Positions 32,661 through 42,213 are shown, numbered from the stretch's first letter. The stretch: 53,680 nt of DNA from Candidatus Thorarchaeota archaeon (GCA_030612365.1 JAUWOA010000005.1:1-53680), one strand, 5' to 3'. The notes: a model not told the origin generated them from the letters alone. Program-made: numbers and translations.

Positions 32661-34628
32661 TTGAGAAACAGTGCAGTTCCCTTGCTGATTGTTCTGGCTA
32701 CCGTTTTCCTTCTATTCGCATGCAGCATGCCTACCGTCTCTGCTGAAGGCGAAGCTGTTGTCCCCAGAGGGGAAACCATAATCATTACTGCCCAGTTGCT
32801 GCAAAATGGGACCTATGGCGACCCAGTTGTCAATCAGAGTATAGAATTCTTCGATCAGACCTACGATTCGTTTCTTGGTTCCGACATGACCGATTCAAAT
32901 GGCTTTGCACACATTGATTGGCTCCTCCCCCTCGAGCATCCACTGGGTTTCATGATGATTAATGCAACTTTTCGCGGCAATCAATCGCTTTCACTTTCGC
33001 CTTCTTGCCAGTGGATACCACTTACAATTGTTTCATCAACAACAATGGAGATTCAAGTCGAGGACAGTGATTTGGCGCCAGGCGACGATTTGTTTCTGAT
33101 AGTCTGCCTGCTTGACGACATGAACGAACCACTTTCAGATGCCTCTCTTATGGTAGTCAGTGATTCCTTGTCACTCGGCTCTGGTATCACCAATGACACC
33201 GGCTATGCTAGTTTCTCTTTTCACTGTAACACTTCTTGGGCACATCTGGGCACGAATAATATTACTGTTATCTACGAGGGGAATTTGGCACTTTTTCAAG
33301 AAGGTATAGAATCATCTTTTTCCGTGATCGTAGAGCAGATTGTGCCCCTCATCGAACACGACAACGCTCTATCTGATATTGTTACCTTAAACGACTCGAT
33401 TACTCTTTCCATCACGCTTTGGGCCAACGAAGAAACATTGCCTAACAGCCTCATGATGGTATCACTTGATGGCACAACTCATTCCTCGATAACAACCAAT
33501 GAGTCGGGTGTAGCAACTCTTGATTTGCAAATCAATGAGGCAATCTCTCTGAACAATCACACACTGACAATTGAATACACCGGAACCGATCGATACAGCA
33601 CTTCAATTCTTCAAATTCATTTTAGCGTCACAAGCCCTGTACTGATGGAAGTACTCTTGCCAGAGTTCATTATCATTGGGGCTGAAATTGAGATCTCAGT
33701 ATTGGTGCAGGACATTCTGAATCGACCGATTCCCAATGCATCCGTTACAATTCTTGATACACTAACTGAGAATGCAGTTACAGAACCCGTGACTGGCAAC
33801 AACAACCCAACTCTGCTTCTTCTACCCATAACAGGACCTAGAGGAATTAGGGAATTTATCGTTACGGTCAATGAGGCACAACACGTAATCAATGGAACTC
33901 ACCGATTCAGTGAAACAATATGGGCCCGTCCCACATTGTCACTGAATCAGAGCAACATTATGGGATTTGCATCCCCCCGACAGGATATATTACTTGTAGT
34001 CCACCTTGTCAATGACAATACCAACTATTCCAACAAACTAGTGGAAATCTACTCGATTGATAACACTCTCGTTACACAATCGATAACCAATCAGAATGGC
34101 ATTGCAAGCATGGCTTTCTTGGCACCCTCCAGTGAAGGCCACTTTATTTTCCTAATTGCATGCAGCGGAAATGAATCGGCATACGAACTTCCAGTCATCC
34201 TCCAGTATAGCTTCACTGTAGCTAAAACGATGCCAGTCATGATTGTTTTCGACTACTATGAGATAGTACCACAGCTCAAGGAGATACGCGTTCAGCTTAC
34301 TATTCAAGGGTTGAATGGATCATTACTGAGAAGTATTTCAATAAGTTACGTATGGCTATCAGCTAATATGGAAACAGATAGCAACAATGATGGTTTCGTT
34401 AATCTGCAGCTAGCAATTCCCTCCGCACCGGGTAGTTATCTTCTATCGTACGAATCTAAAGCATCAGACTCCCTTCAATCATACGCGGGATCAGCTGTAA
34501 TCGTGATCGAAGAAGCCGATGTTTTAGCAGCTCAAGGCATCGGAATAATCGGCCTAGCTATCGGTTTTTGCCTGTCAATTAGTCTAGCTAGCATACCATT
34601 AATCAGACGTCGATATATGCTAACTTGA
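32661..34628 (+). CDS. Secreted Ig-like repeat protein with C-terminal membrane anchor
   Basis: The protein is 655 aa from the TTG at 32661, eight bases after TGAGGAGG (32645-32652); a longer frame to 32577 is unlikely. The signal peptide is RNSAVPLLIVLATVFLLFA followed by SMPTVSAEGEA. A series of beta-sandwich repeats of the invasin/big-domain kind follows, each with a TDSNGFA- or TNDTGYASF-type turn. The C-terminal helix (GIGIIGLAIGFCLSISLASI) is followed by RRR, which fits a type I surface protein anchored with its tail inside. N-x-S/T sites are many, as in heavily glycosylated surface proteins. It may be an adhesin or an S-layer-associated protein. It is divergent from the HerA/VirB4-type ATPase. 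Confidence 0.8.
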   Translation: MRNSAVPLLIVLATVFLLFACSMPTVSAEGEAVVPRGETIIITAQLLQNGTYGDPVVNQSIEFFDQTYDSFLGSDMTDSNGFAHIDWLLPLEHPLGFMMINATFRGNQSLSLSPSCQWIPLTIVSSTTMEIQVEDSDLAPGDDLFLIVCLLDDMNEPLSDASLMVVSDSLSLGSGITNDTGYASFSFHCNTSWAHLGTNNITVIYEGNLALFQEGIESSFSVIVEQIVPLIEHDNALSDIVTLNDSITLSITLWANEETLPNSLMMVSLDGTTHSSITTNESGVATLDLQINEAISLNNHTLTIEYTGTDRYSTSILQIHFSVTSPVLMEVLLPEFIIIGAEIEISVLVQDILNRPIPNASVTILDTLTENAVTEPVTGNNNPTLLLLPITGPRGIREFIVTVNEAQHVINGTHRFSETIWARPTLSLNQSNIMGFASPRQDILLVVHLVNDNTNYSNKLVEIYSIDNTLVTQSITNQNGIASMAFLAPSSEGHFIFLIACSGNESAYELPVILQYSFTVAKTMPVMIVFDYYEIVPQLKEIRVQLTIQGLNGSLLRSISISYVWLSANMETDSNNDGFVNLQLAIPSAPGSYLLSYESKASDSLQSYAGSAVIVIEEADVLAAQGIGIIGLAIGFCLSISLASIPLIRRRYMLT

Positions 34629-34638
34629 AAGAAAGAGG

Positions 34639-34716
34639 TGGTGCTCCGGCCGGGATTCGAACCCGGGTCGGGGGATCGAGAGTCCCCCATGCTGGGCCGG
34701 ACTACACTACCGGAGC
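34639..34716 (-). tRNA. tRNA-Glu(CUC)
   Basis: Acceptor GCTCCGG pairs with CCGGAGC, and T arm CGGG-TTCGAAT-CCCG is good. Anticodon stem GGGGA/TCCCC surrounds loop CTCTCGA with anticodon CTC. No intron. The discriminator is A and CCA is encoded at 34639-34641. It lies just past the end of the first Ig-repeat gene, on the opposite strand. Confidence 0.95.
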
Positions 34717-34879
34717 CATCCTAGTCGAGTCCGAAGCGCGAAACCTCCCCGACTACAAATAAGGTTTTCCCACGAATTGAAACATTTTCATTCTGAAAAG
34801 CAGCTCTTGCTGAATATATGATGTGGGCTAAAACAGAACGAGTGGCTTCATGGGAACGACGCGGCCAGGCAAGTGGATT

Positions 34880-35083
34880 CTATGGGACCAGCCCAGTAAA
34901 ATCACCCCAGCTATTCTCCAAAAGCTGGAGAAGGCTAGTGACTACATCTTGAGCCCAGCCAGTGGCTTGCAGGATTACCGCGATTACGATAGAAACAGTC
35001 ACTACCGCTATGCCTAGTAGCAGGCTCTCTTCCACTAATGGGCCTGCGTGATTGTCGTGAAGAAGGTTATCATTATCAGCCAT
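34880..35083 (-). CDS. Small single-span membrane protein next to the VirB11-type ATPase
   Basis: The protein is 67 aa from the ATG at 35083 (MADNDNLLHDNHAGPLVEES); an upstream ATG at 35104 adds seven residues. One strongly hydrophobic helix (LLLGIAVVTVSIVIAVILQA, about 21-40) is followed by an amphipathic C-terminus. It lies downstream of the VirB11/TadA-type ATPase on the same strand with about 70 bases between. A pilin-like subunit or a small membrane partner is possible, but there is no clear class III signal peptide, so I do not assign a function. Confidence 0.55.
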   Translation of the reverse strand: MADNDNLLHDNHAGPLVEESLLLGIAVVTVSIVIAVILQATGWAQDVVTSLLQLLENSWGDFTGLVP

Positions 35084-35174
35084 AAATAAGCACCTAATCA
35101 CCAAGCTCTTTGAGTGCTATTTTAACTCCTTCAGGAACTCATATCTACCGACGGTCGTACTGCTCTAGATGAAT

Positions 35175-36884
35175 CTAAACCATATTATGCTCACCGCACC
35201 ACAATTCCTCGACCAGTGAGGTCACCAAGTCAATCGAATCTTTTTCAAGTGCAAATCTGAGGCCTTCTATTGCCTTTTCAAAAACTTGAACGTAATCCTT
35301 ACAACTGGCAGTCTGTGCACGAAGTCTGAATGCCCCATCCTTGGCCCACCCTCTGACTTCAGTTCCTGATCTTCGCAAATCAAAGACCTTGTTAAGTCCC
35401 ACAAAGACCACGCCGCGGTGGTCAATGCTTCTTCTTACTTCGACAATTTCTCTCACATGACGTCTAGACTGTCCAGGTACTGGCCTGTCAAGTGTAACTA
35501 TGACGTCCATCAAAGCAATGCTAGATGAATCAACTTTGTGTCCTATAGTCCAACGGGACATAAGACTTGCTGCCGAGTCGCTGTGACAAGTCTGAATTGT
35601 ACGAAGTCCTGCTGCCACCGCTTGAAACAACGCCTGGCTGTGTTCAGCTGTCTGAATCTCACCTAGAATCAGATAATCAGGGGACCGATGCAAGCTCTTC
35701 ACTATCTCAATGCTCTTATCAGATTGTCTACTTCTCTCGTCCACTGGATCGACTTTTATCCTGATTTGATGCTGCCCTTCAATCAACCTACTCTCAACAG
35801 CATCCTCGATGTAGATCTTTCTCCAAGTGATTGGTGTAACCATATCCAGTGCATTCAGCAAAGTAGTCTTGCCAGAACTTGGTCCTCCAGTGATAGTGAT
35901 GTTGAAACGTCCAGCTATGGCAACAAGTAGTGTTGCTGCCGCATTAACTGTCAATGTACCAATATGTATCAAATCCAAGATTGTAAATGGACTAGATTGG
36001 GCTCTTCGAATTTCAAGGTGCAGGCCGTCTGGGCTTAATGGTGGCACACATGCAGAAAAACGAAGAATCGTGCCAGCTATTCTCATGTCGGTTTTCAATG
36101 AAGGATTTGCTCTGTCTAGATGCAGATTACTTTCTGCGCGCATCAGTGTTACAAGGCGTGATACCATCTCGTTGGTTAGAATGAAATTTGAATGACATCG
36201 CCCAAATCTCTGATGATCAAAGTATAGCACTGCTCCTGGCCTGTCCAGAAAGACTTCTTCAACTTCATCGTCCAGCAACAATGAGAAGAACAATCCCAAT
36301 ACAGTCATTCTATGAGCAACAACATCTGAAATCCTCCCCTTGGTTGATTCACTTATCTCAGGAAGTGACTCGGCGATACTTGATGAAACTTGGGATGACG
36401 CGGCACTGACTCTCTCAGAAATACTAGCTCTATAATCCGAATAGCTATTTGCAATACACCCAGTCTTGTTAGATAATTCATCTAGAAGAGCAAGTTCAAG
36501 AGATGTTCTAACTAATGGATATGACCTATACATAATCTGATTCTTTCCTTGCAGATAGAACACAGCTAGATATGGCCCAACTACATAGGCGTCAACGACA
36601 TTTTGAAGACCTGATTCATTTTCGCCTATGTAGACAGACTCCCAGCCCTCCGCATGCCAAGGAGGTTCCAGTGGGAGCCTTACGGTGTGCCCTCCAAGAT
36701 GGACAAGCTTCTTTTCAGTTTCTAGAAGAATTGCCCTTGCTTGATGATTTGAGGTACTATGTAAAGACTCAAGCTTAGCACATATTGGAGCCGAAAAGTG
36801 GCTACAGCCGCTGCATCGCGTATCAGGACACTTTACCACGAGTATGTCACGACTAGTCATCAAAAGACACATCCTACCACACAT
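35175..36884 (-). CDS. VirB11/TadA-type secretion ATPase
   Basis: The protein is up to 569 aa; ATGs at residues 5 and 9 are alternative starts. The N-terminus carries a cysteine cluster (C19, C24, C27, C35) of unknown role, possibly metal-binding. The ATPase core has Walker A GGPSSGKTT (333-341), Asp box IYIEDAVESR, Walker B YLILGEIQ (404-411) and His box TIQTCHSDSAA. This is the type II/IV secretion ATPase family, which powers archaeal pili, archaella and conjugation-like machines. No TadC/ArlJ-type membrane platform gene is adjacent, so it differs from a standard pilus operon. The neighbours are a small membrane protein downstream and TFB upstream. Confidence 0.85.
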   Translation of the reverse strand: MCGRMCLLMTSRDILVVKCPDTRCSGCSHFSAPICAKLESLHSTSNHQARAILLETEKKLVHLGGHTVRLPLEPPWHAEGWESVYIGENESGLQNVVDAYVVGPYLAVFYLQGKNQIMYRSYPLVRTSLELALLDELSNKTGCIANSYSDYRASISERVSAASSQVSSSIAESLPEISESTKGRISDVVAHRMTVLGLFFSLLLDDEVEEVFLDRPGAVLYFDHQRFGRCHSNFILTNEMVSRLVTLMRAESNLHLDRANPSLKTDMRIAGTILRFSACVPPLSPDGLHLEIRRAQSSPFTILDLIHIGTLTVNAAATLLVAIAGRFNITITGGPSSGKTTLLNALDMVTPITWRKIYIEDAVESRLIEGQHQIRIKVDPVDERSRQSDKSIEIVKSLHRSPDYLILGEIQTAEHSQALFQAVAAGLRTIQTCHSDSAASLMSRWTIGHKVDSSSIALMDVIVTLDRPVPGQSRRHVREIVEVRRSIDHRGVVFVGLNKVFDLRRSGTEVRGWAKDGAFRLRAQTASCKDYVQVFEKAIEGLRFALEKDSIDLVTSLVEELWCGEHNMV

Positions 36885-37037
36885 CAGCCGAATAGTACTT
36901 TCTTTGTTCGCGATTTAAGCACCCAGCCGAGATGATATCTGCCCCTACTCAGTGTCACTAATCCATTCACTAGTATCACCGTTTGCTGCCGAGCGCACGC
37001 TACTCAACAGGGTTAGTTCGAATTCACGCTGACGTTT

Positions 37038-38096
37038 CTAGGCTGTCTTTTCTACAGGTTGAATGAGCTTCTTCATCATACCAAAGTGGTCACGAATACT
37101 GTATTCAGCAACCTGTGTTGCTATGGACGCAAGCTTTTGAGTCAATACTGCCCGTTTACCATATTCATTGGCAATTAACCGATCACCAGCGTAGGCTGCT
37201 GATACGGTAAAGATGAATGGATTCCGTCCTCCACGTTTCGACGCAGGAATCGACTTAAGAATTTCAAAGATTCTATCTCTAAGGGCACTCTCATAAGTCT
37301 TCGAGTCCCATCCACGAAGCTTCACCTTACCTATGACTCTCTGATTATTCATTAACATTGACAAAACTCTGGGCACATAGTCCTTTGGCTTGCGAATCTG
37401 AGGAGCATATCCCATCATAGACTTGAGTCTAAGTGCTTCTCTGACAATTGATCTTACGCTCACTCTATGTCCGCATTTCTCGAAAACATCAGCGATCTCT
37501 TCAAGTGTTATCGGTGCGCCATCTTTGAATTCCCTCACTGCCATCAAGAGGCATACTGCCATGAGCAGAATGTTGTTAGTCACCTTAGGAGATTCCGAAA
37601 CCACTTTCTTGTATAGGTATGCAGTGCGATCACGCACTTGTTCATTCAGCATCAATAGCTTTGACACGTGATTCAGCGTTCTAAGAGCACGATACTTCGC
37701 CTCACTCGTTCCAATTCGCACTTGAGTACTGTATATACTCTTCAGACGCTTGAACCTTTTCTGGCTTACTGCAGATAGTGAATGGCCGTTTGCATCACGA
37801 AAATACCAGTCCTTGTGAAACCCTATGTAACTGCCAAGCCCATCAACAATATGCATCCTATTACCGAGCGAAACGTACATGGTTGCATCAGGAGCATCAC
37901 CGCGCTTAGGCTCACCCATCTGATATGTGGAATCGACATACTTTCTCGAGAGTGCAATGCCGCATTCAGAACATACTATGTATCCTTGACTGTGTAGCAA
38001 TCGCCCGCGACAATCAGGACAAGACCAAGACGTCAAACCCGATGAATCAATCATTCTACCAGTCAATGACCACACCCGTATCGAATCGAACATCAA
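37038..38096 (-). CDS. tfb: Transcription initiation factor TFB
   Basis: The protein is up to 352 aa; an ATG at residue 15 may be the true start. The zinc ribbon has C26, C29, C42 and C45. The B-reader/linker follows, then two cyclin-like repeats (about 120-220 and 230-330). TFB bridges TBP on the BRE/TATA element to RNA polymerase. The region after the ribbon (GEPKRGDAPDATMYVSLGNR) is less close to the standard B-finger, so this may be one of several TFB paralogues, as many archaea have. The gene lies beside rpo8 on the same strand. Confidence 0.88.
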   Translation of the reverse strand: MMFDSIRVWSLTGRMIDSSGLTSWSCPDCRGRLLHSQGYIVCSECGIALSRKYVDSTYQMGEPKRGDAPDATMYVSLGNRMHIVDGLGSYIGFHKDWYFRDANGHSLSAVSQKRFKRLKSIYSTQVRIGTSEAKYRALRTLNHVSKLLMLNEQVRDRTAYLYKKVVSESPKVTNNILLMAVCLLMAVREFKDGAPITLEEIADVFEKCGHRVSVRSIVREALRLKSMMGYAPQIRKPKDYVPRVLSMLMNNQRVIGKVKLRGWDSKTYESALRDRIFEILKSIPASKRGGRNPFIFTVSAAYAGDRLIANEYGKRAVLTQKLASIATQVAEYSIRDHFGMMKKLIQPVEKTA

Positions 38097-38298
38097 CTCA
38101 TAACTAAGTTTCAGAAGGGTTCAATACGTTCACAGAAACTATTCATGTATTCGAATGGACTTGCATAGAGGCAGAGTAGTTACTGATAGCCTCCTCAGAA
38201 TGAGAGATTACCGAAACTATTCAGCGCTGTCGCTCCTACCTGCTAGAAATTTCCTGACGAGGGACTTGAAAGTACCATTTTGTTACCGTACCAGATCG

Positions 38299-38676
38299 TT
38301 ATGAGAGCATCAAATAGAATCTATCAGCAGCAAACATTTTCTTCTTTGCTGGCGTTGGGTTTGCAAGAGTAAGGACGACCCTTAAACCGCCTATCGCTCC
38401 CACCATCTCTAAATCACCATTCCCTCCAATCTTGAAGATATCGCCTTCGGCATAGAGCTTGCTCTTGTCCCCTCTCGCAATTGGTTTGGAATCGATAATC
38501 ACCACGATGCCATCACGCACACTCATTTTGTCACAAAGTGCTTCTGGAAGTTCCAATGTCAATTTGACTCCTTCAGCCTTGGAACCAATTCTTAGAAGCT
38601 TCAATCTTTTTGTTTCTGTGTCTTCAATCGCATCGATTGTAGCATTCCTTAACCTGATGACCATCGCTTGCTGCAC
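38299..38676 (-). CDS. rpo8: RNA polymerase subunit Rpo8 (Rpb8-like)
   Basis: The 125-aa protein ends with the pattern EGDIFKIGGNGDLEMVGAI, then GGLRVVLTL, then FAADRFYLMLS. This lines up with the C-terminal half of eukaryotic Rpb8 (G-x-V-Y-R-I, a conserved YGGL strand, and a final R-V-Y-L-L-M). The N-terminal part is an OB-like beta region. Rpb8 homologues (RpoG) occur in Crenarchaeota, Korarchaeota and Asgard archaea but not in Euryarchaeota, which supports the placement of the organism. An ATG at residue 5 is an alternative start. The resemblance is at motif level only, so a profile search would settle it. Confidence 0.7.
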   Translation of the reverse strand: MQQAMVIRLRNATIDAIEDTETKRLKLLRIGSKAEGVKLTLELPEALCDKMSVRDGIVVIIDSKPIARGDKSKLYAEGDIFKIGGNGDLEMVGAIGGLRVVLTLANPTPAKKKMFAADRFYLMLS

Positions 38677-38785
38677 TCCGTGTTCCTTCAGTGTCGCACT
38701 GATGCTGAGCGGTCTTGAATTAAACCTGTCGCTATATCAAGTGCTGTTTTTTAGGTAACATGATGACTGACGTTTGGTGTGATGA

Positions 38786-41440
38786 TTGAATCGAAACGCA
38801 CTGGTTATCGTTGCAATCGCAGTATTCATCGCCTTTGGCATGATTTCACCAGTTAGCGCCTTCTACTTCGAGTTTGACTACTTCGAAACCGATATGCTGA
38901 CATACGAGGTTGGCGAAACCATTCACATGGTGGCCAAGGTCACTGCTGATTTCAGCGAGGATGGATGGTGCTACGTTTCTTTCGCAATAGTTACAGACAT
39001 CGGGCCTGTCTTTGACGACGACTATTTCATACCACCATCACCCGAAACTAGGATTCTTCTCTCCTCATACATAATCCAGCCTGAGCATACGTTCCCAGGC
39101 GTCAATGGGACCAGTGGTTTTGTCATCTTTAATATCGAAGCCTTCGATGGATATTCCCAAGGAGCCAATGAAATCATAGAGATTAACATAACCAGGGGCC
39201 CACTAGCAGCATATGCGCTGGAGCCACTATTTGTCCCCTATGGCACAAACAAGAGCTTTGACCTTGGGATTGTGAGCGCACACAATAGCAACATAACTCT
39301 CTCAAATAGTCCAGTTTCCATAGATATCTATGACGCAAATAGCGAGTTGGTGGTGCACTCGAACGACACGACAGACAATAACGGTGTAGTCACAGTGAAC
39401 TGGAATTCATCGCTGGGACCACCTGGGAACTACAATCTCACTGTTTCGTGTAATGGCACCGACGCATTTCATCCACTTTCAGAATCACTCACACTCACTG
39501 TTCAACCCCCAGAATCTAGCCTGATCGTAACCTCATATTCTAACTCAGTATACTGTCAGTCACGCGACGGGAGCCATATTGACTTGGCTGATTTGCGTAT
39601 GGAACATCTTAATCATTTCTCAGAGCCGATAAATGATAGTATAGTTAGATGGAATACTGAATTTGCAAACGGAAACATGACTAGCCTAGGAAACGGTACA
39701 TACAGTTCCACAATCGCTTTTGCAGTAGATCCTGGGCTTTATCGGGTAAATGTAACTGCAACCAACCCCTCGTATCAAGTAGCTCCAACTTCTGTATTGA
39801 TTGCCGCTATCCAACGAGATGTGATTGTCAATGTCGAGAGTGCACAGCCTGCCTTATGCGGACAGTCAATTACCATTGAAATTATCGTGACAGACCAAGC
39901 GGCCAATACTACAATCAGCGCCATTCCACTATCTGTCAGTTTAACAATCGGAAACAGCACAGAAATCATAACCCAAGGGGCGACTAATGAATCCGGTTGT
40001 TTCAGGCACTCCTTCCTGATTCCGGAAACAAGTTGGGGCATAGGGGTAATCTCAGTTCAAACAAATGAAACAACGCACTATGTCCAGCGGCATTACCAGA
40101 AACCACTCATTGTTTCATTCATCCCAAAAGTTACCCATGAAATATTGCTTCCTTCGGTTCTTGGTTATGAAGCTGCAGTATTGCTACATTTGATGGACCC
40201 ACTAGACATTGATGTTGGAAGCATCTCTGTCGAACTTCTCAATTCTTCGGGCCATATATTGGCAACCGGTACGAGCGATACGATTGGTCTGATTCTGCTG
40301 CAATGGTACACAACTCCGGGAACACAAGTGGGACTAGAGAACTACTCATTAGTCATTCTTGACGAGCCCTCGCAGCATGTCTATGAAACAACACTGCTCC
40401 TTGAATTCATGACGTACTATCCTCTTACATTCTCTTCTGTCCATACAAGATGGGACGCTATGCGTGGTCAAACTGCAACTGTCAGTTTCTTGATAGCGTC
40501 CGAATGGGCTCTCCAACAGACCATTGAGATAGCACTTTTAGATAGTGAACACCAGCTCTTCACAACTGAAATCATCCTAACTGATACGATTGTGAACATC
40601 ACGCTTACAATAGATCACAATGTGACTCTCGGTATGCATACGATTACTATAAGCATCAATGACACAAAATGCATCGCGATGGGGCCATTTGATTTCGAAC
40701 TGATTGTCTATGGAAGCATGGATGCAGATATCGTGATTATGGAGGCATTCTATGGAGAAGCCATCGCCATGAGTCTAGATGTTCATGACGACAATGGCAG
40801 CATCCCAAGTTTAGTCAATGTCAGTGTCTTTGTGGACCATATTGGAGATCCGTTCTTCGTATGGATGAACCTAAGTCCGAGCCTACTTGGTTCGATTCCG
40901 CTGCCTCTTTGGATTAATCCTGGAGTTCACAACATCACACTCAAAGTGCGCAGTCAGTGGCTCGAAACTACGAACAAATTTCTAGATGTTCTCATCTGGA
41001 TGAGAACAAATCTGACGCTCACAATCTCAATGGATGATTGCCAACAGGACGGCCAATTGAGTGCAGAACCGCTTGGTTTTCAGACTGAAGCTATCGCAGC
41101 AGCTATCTCATCAGGCTCAATCATGAGTCCGCCTCCAATCTTGTTAAGAGATACCACATCGACGGATTCGCCAACTGCACGCGACACTTCTCCTGCCAAT
41201 TGCCCCAAATTGAGCTCTGGCACGAGCAATCGCTCCACAGTATGGGCAAACTCTCTAATCTCCTTGTCTGGGAACGGCCAAAGTGTACGCAGTCTTAGAG
41301 ATTTGATTGAGCTTGCGCTGGTGTCAGTAGTCATGATTTCATCAACTGACCTAGAAGTACAGCCAAATGAAATGACGCCCCATTCAGCTTCTGAGGGGCC
41401 GGCAACGACAACATCAGCTAGAAAATCGCGATTCTCATGA
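38786..41440 (+). CDS. Secreted Ig-like repeat protein, C-terminus overlapping korA antisense
   Basis: Translation starts at the TTG at 38786 with a signal peptide (MNRNALVIVAIAVFIAFGM, then ISPVSAF). Ig-like repeats similar in style to the protein at 32661 follow, with many N-x-S/T sites. The reading frame is open for 884 codons, but residues from about 766 onward (41081-41440) are antisense to the 3' end of korA. They show no Ig or membrane character (TEAIAAAISSGSIMSPPP). The terminal membrane helix seen in the other protein is missing. The true protein probably ended near 41080, and the natural stop and anchor appear to be lost by deletion, rearrangement or frameshift. Confidence 0.7.
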   Translation: MNRNALVIVAIAVFIAFGMISPVSAFYFEFDYFETDMLTYEVGETIHMVAKVTADFSEDGWCYVSFAIVTDIGPVFDDDYFIPPSPETRILLSSYIIQPEHTFPGVNGTSGFVIFNIEAFDGYSQGANEIIEINITRGPLAAYALEPLFVPYGTNKSFDLGIVSAHNSNITLSNSPVSIDIYDANSELVVHSNDTTDNNGVVTVNWNSSLGPPGNYNLTVSCNGTDAFHPLSESLTLTVQPPESSLIVTSYSNSVYCQSRDGSHIDLADLRMEHLNHFSEPINDSIVRWNTEFANGNMTSLGNGTYSSTIAFAVDPGLYRVNVTATNPSYQVAPTSVLIAAIQRDVIVNVESAQPALCGQSITIEIIVTDQAANTTISAIPLSVSLTIGNSTEIITQGATNESGCFRHSFLIPETSWGIGVISVQTNETTHYVQRHYQKPLIVSFIPKVTHEILLPSVLGYEAAVLLHLMDPLDIDVGSISVELLNSSGHILATGTSDTIGLILLQWYTTPGTQVGLENYSLVILDEPSQHVYETTLLLEFMTYYPLTFSSVHTRWDAMRGQTATVSFLIASEWALQQTIEIALLDSEHQLFTTEIILTDTIVNITLTIDHNVTLGMHTITISINDTKCIAMGPFDFELIVYGSMDADIVIMEAFYGEAIAMSLDVHDDNGSIPSLVNVSVFVDHIGDPFFVWMNLSPSLLGSIPLPLWINPGVHNITLKVRSQWLETTNKFLDVLIWMRTNLTLTISMDDCQQDGQLSAEPLGFQTEAIAAAISSGSIMSPPPILLRDTTSTDSPTARDTSPANCPKLSSGTSNRSTVWANSLISLSGNGQSVRSLRDLIELALVSVVMISSTDLEVQPNEMTPHSASEGPATTTSARKSRFS

Positions 41441-42213
41441 ATCTTCGTTGCCAATCTGCGCACAAGGTCATCATGGACCCTAGGATCAGCAGTCTTCCTG
41501 AAGCCATGTTCATCATGAGTGGAACCAGTGACAAGTAGATTATGGCCATCTCCAAACCTCGGCATTATTGATTTGCCCTCCTCGTTTACTGCTCCATACG
41601 GCAGATCACTGACTCTTGCTAGTCTTCTATTGATGGTAACGTTTTGGCTGGAACTCACAACTACTCTCTCTCGGGAATGTGCCACTATTTCATCAGAGAG
41701 GAGTATCACAGGATGTCTGAGGTGTTCTGATAACTCGAATGCTCTTACTGTAAGCTCATAAGTTTCTTGAGCAGAGCTTGGTGCCAAGACAATGCTCTCA
41801 TGGTCACCGTGGGTTCCCCATCTGGCTTGCATGAAGTCGCCTTGAGCTGCTTTCGTAGCTTGTCCCGTACTAGGTCCAGCACGTTGCACGTTAACAATTA
41901 CACAGGGAGTTTCAGTCATAATGGCATATCCGATGTTTTCCTGCATCAGACTGAAGCCAGGTCCCGAAGTGGCAGTCATTGTGAGCTTTCCACCCCACGA
42001 ACTACCAATGACGGCTGAAATCGCTCCAATCTCGTCCTCCATCTGGAGATAAACGCCTCCCACTTCTGGCAAACGGCGCGCCATTATTTCTGCAATCTCC
42101 GAAGCAGGAGTTATCGGATAGCCTGCAAAGAATCTGCACCCTGCGGCAATTGCAGCCTCCGCACAGGCGTGGTTTCCCTGCCAGAAATTCACAGACTGGT
42201 TTTGGGAAGACAT
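41080..42213 (-). CDS. korA: 2-oxoacid (2-oxoglutarate) ferredoxin oxidoreductase alpha subunit
   Basis: The 377-aa protein has the alpha-subunit N-terminus (WQGNHACAEAAIAAGCRFFA, then GYPITPASEIAEIMARRLPE). It also has the core MTATSGPGFSLMQENIGYA and VQRAGPSTGQAT. It is complete. The alpha subunit works with a TPP-binding beta subunit to convert 2-oxoglutarate or another oxoacid plus CoA to the acyl-CoA, with reduction of ferredoxin. No beta, gamma or delta subunit gene is adjacent, and a tRNA gene lies immediately upstream. The gene's 3' end is antisense to the reading frame of the second Ig-repeat gene for 360 bases. Confidence 0.9.
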   Translation of the reverse strand: MSSQNQSVNFWQGNHACAEAAIAAGCRFFAGYPITPASEIAEIMARRLPEVGGVYLQMEDEIGAISAVIGSSWGGKLTMTATSGPGFSLMQENIGYAIMTETPCVIVNVQRAGPSTGQATKAAQGDFMQARWGTHGDHESIVLAPSSAQETYELTVRAFELSEHLRHPVILLSDEIVAHSRERVVVSSSQNVTINRRLARVSDLPYGAVNEEGKSIMPRFGDGHNLLVTGSTHDEHGFRKTADPRVHDDLVRRLATKIHENRDFLADVVVAGPSEAEWGVISFGCTSRSVDEIMTTDTSASSIKSLRLRTLWPFPDKEIREFAHTVERLLVPELNLGQLAGEVSRAVGESVDVVSLNKIGGGLMIEPDEIAAAIASV

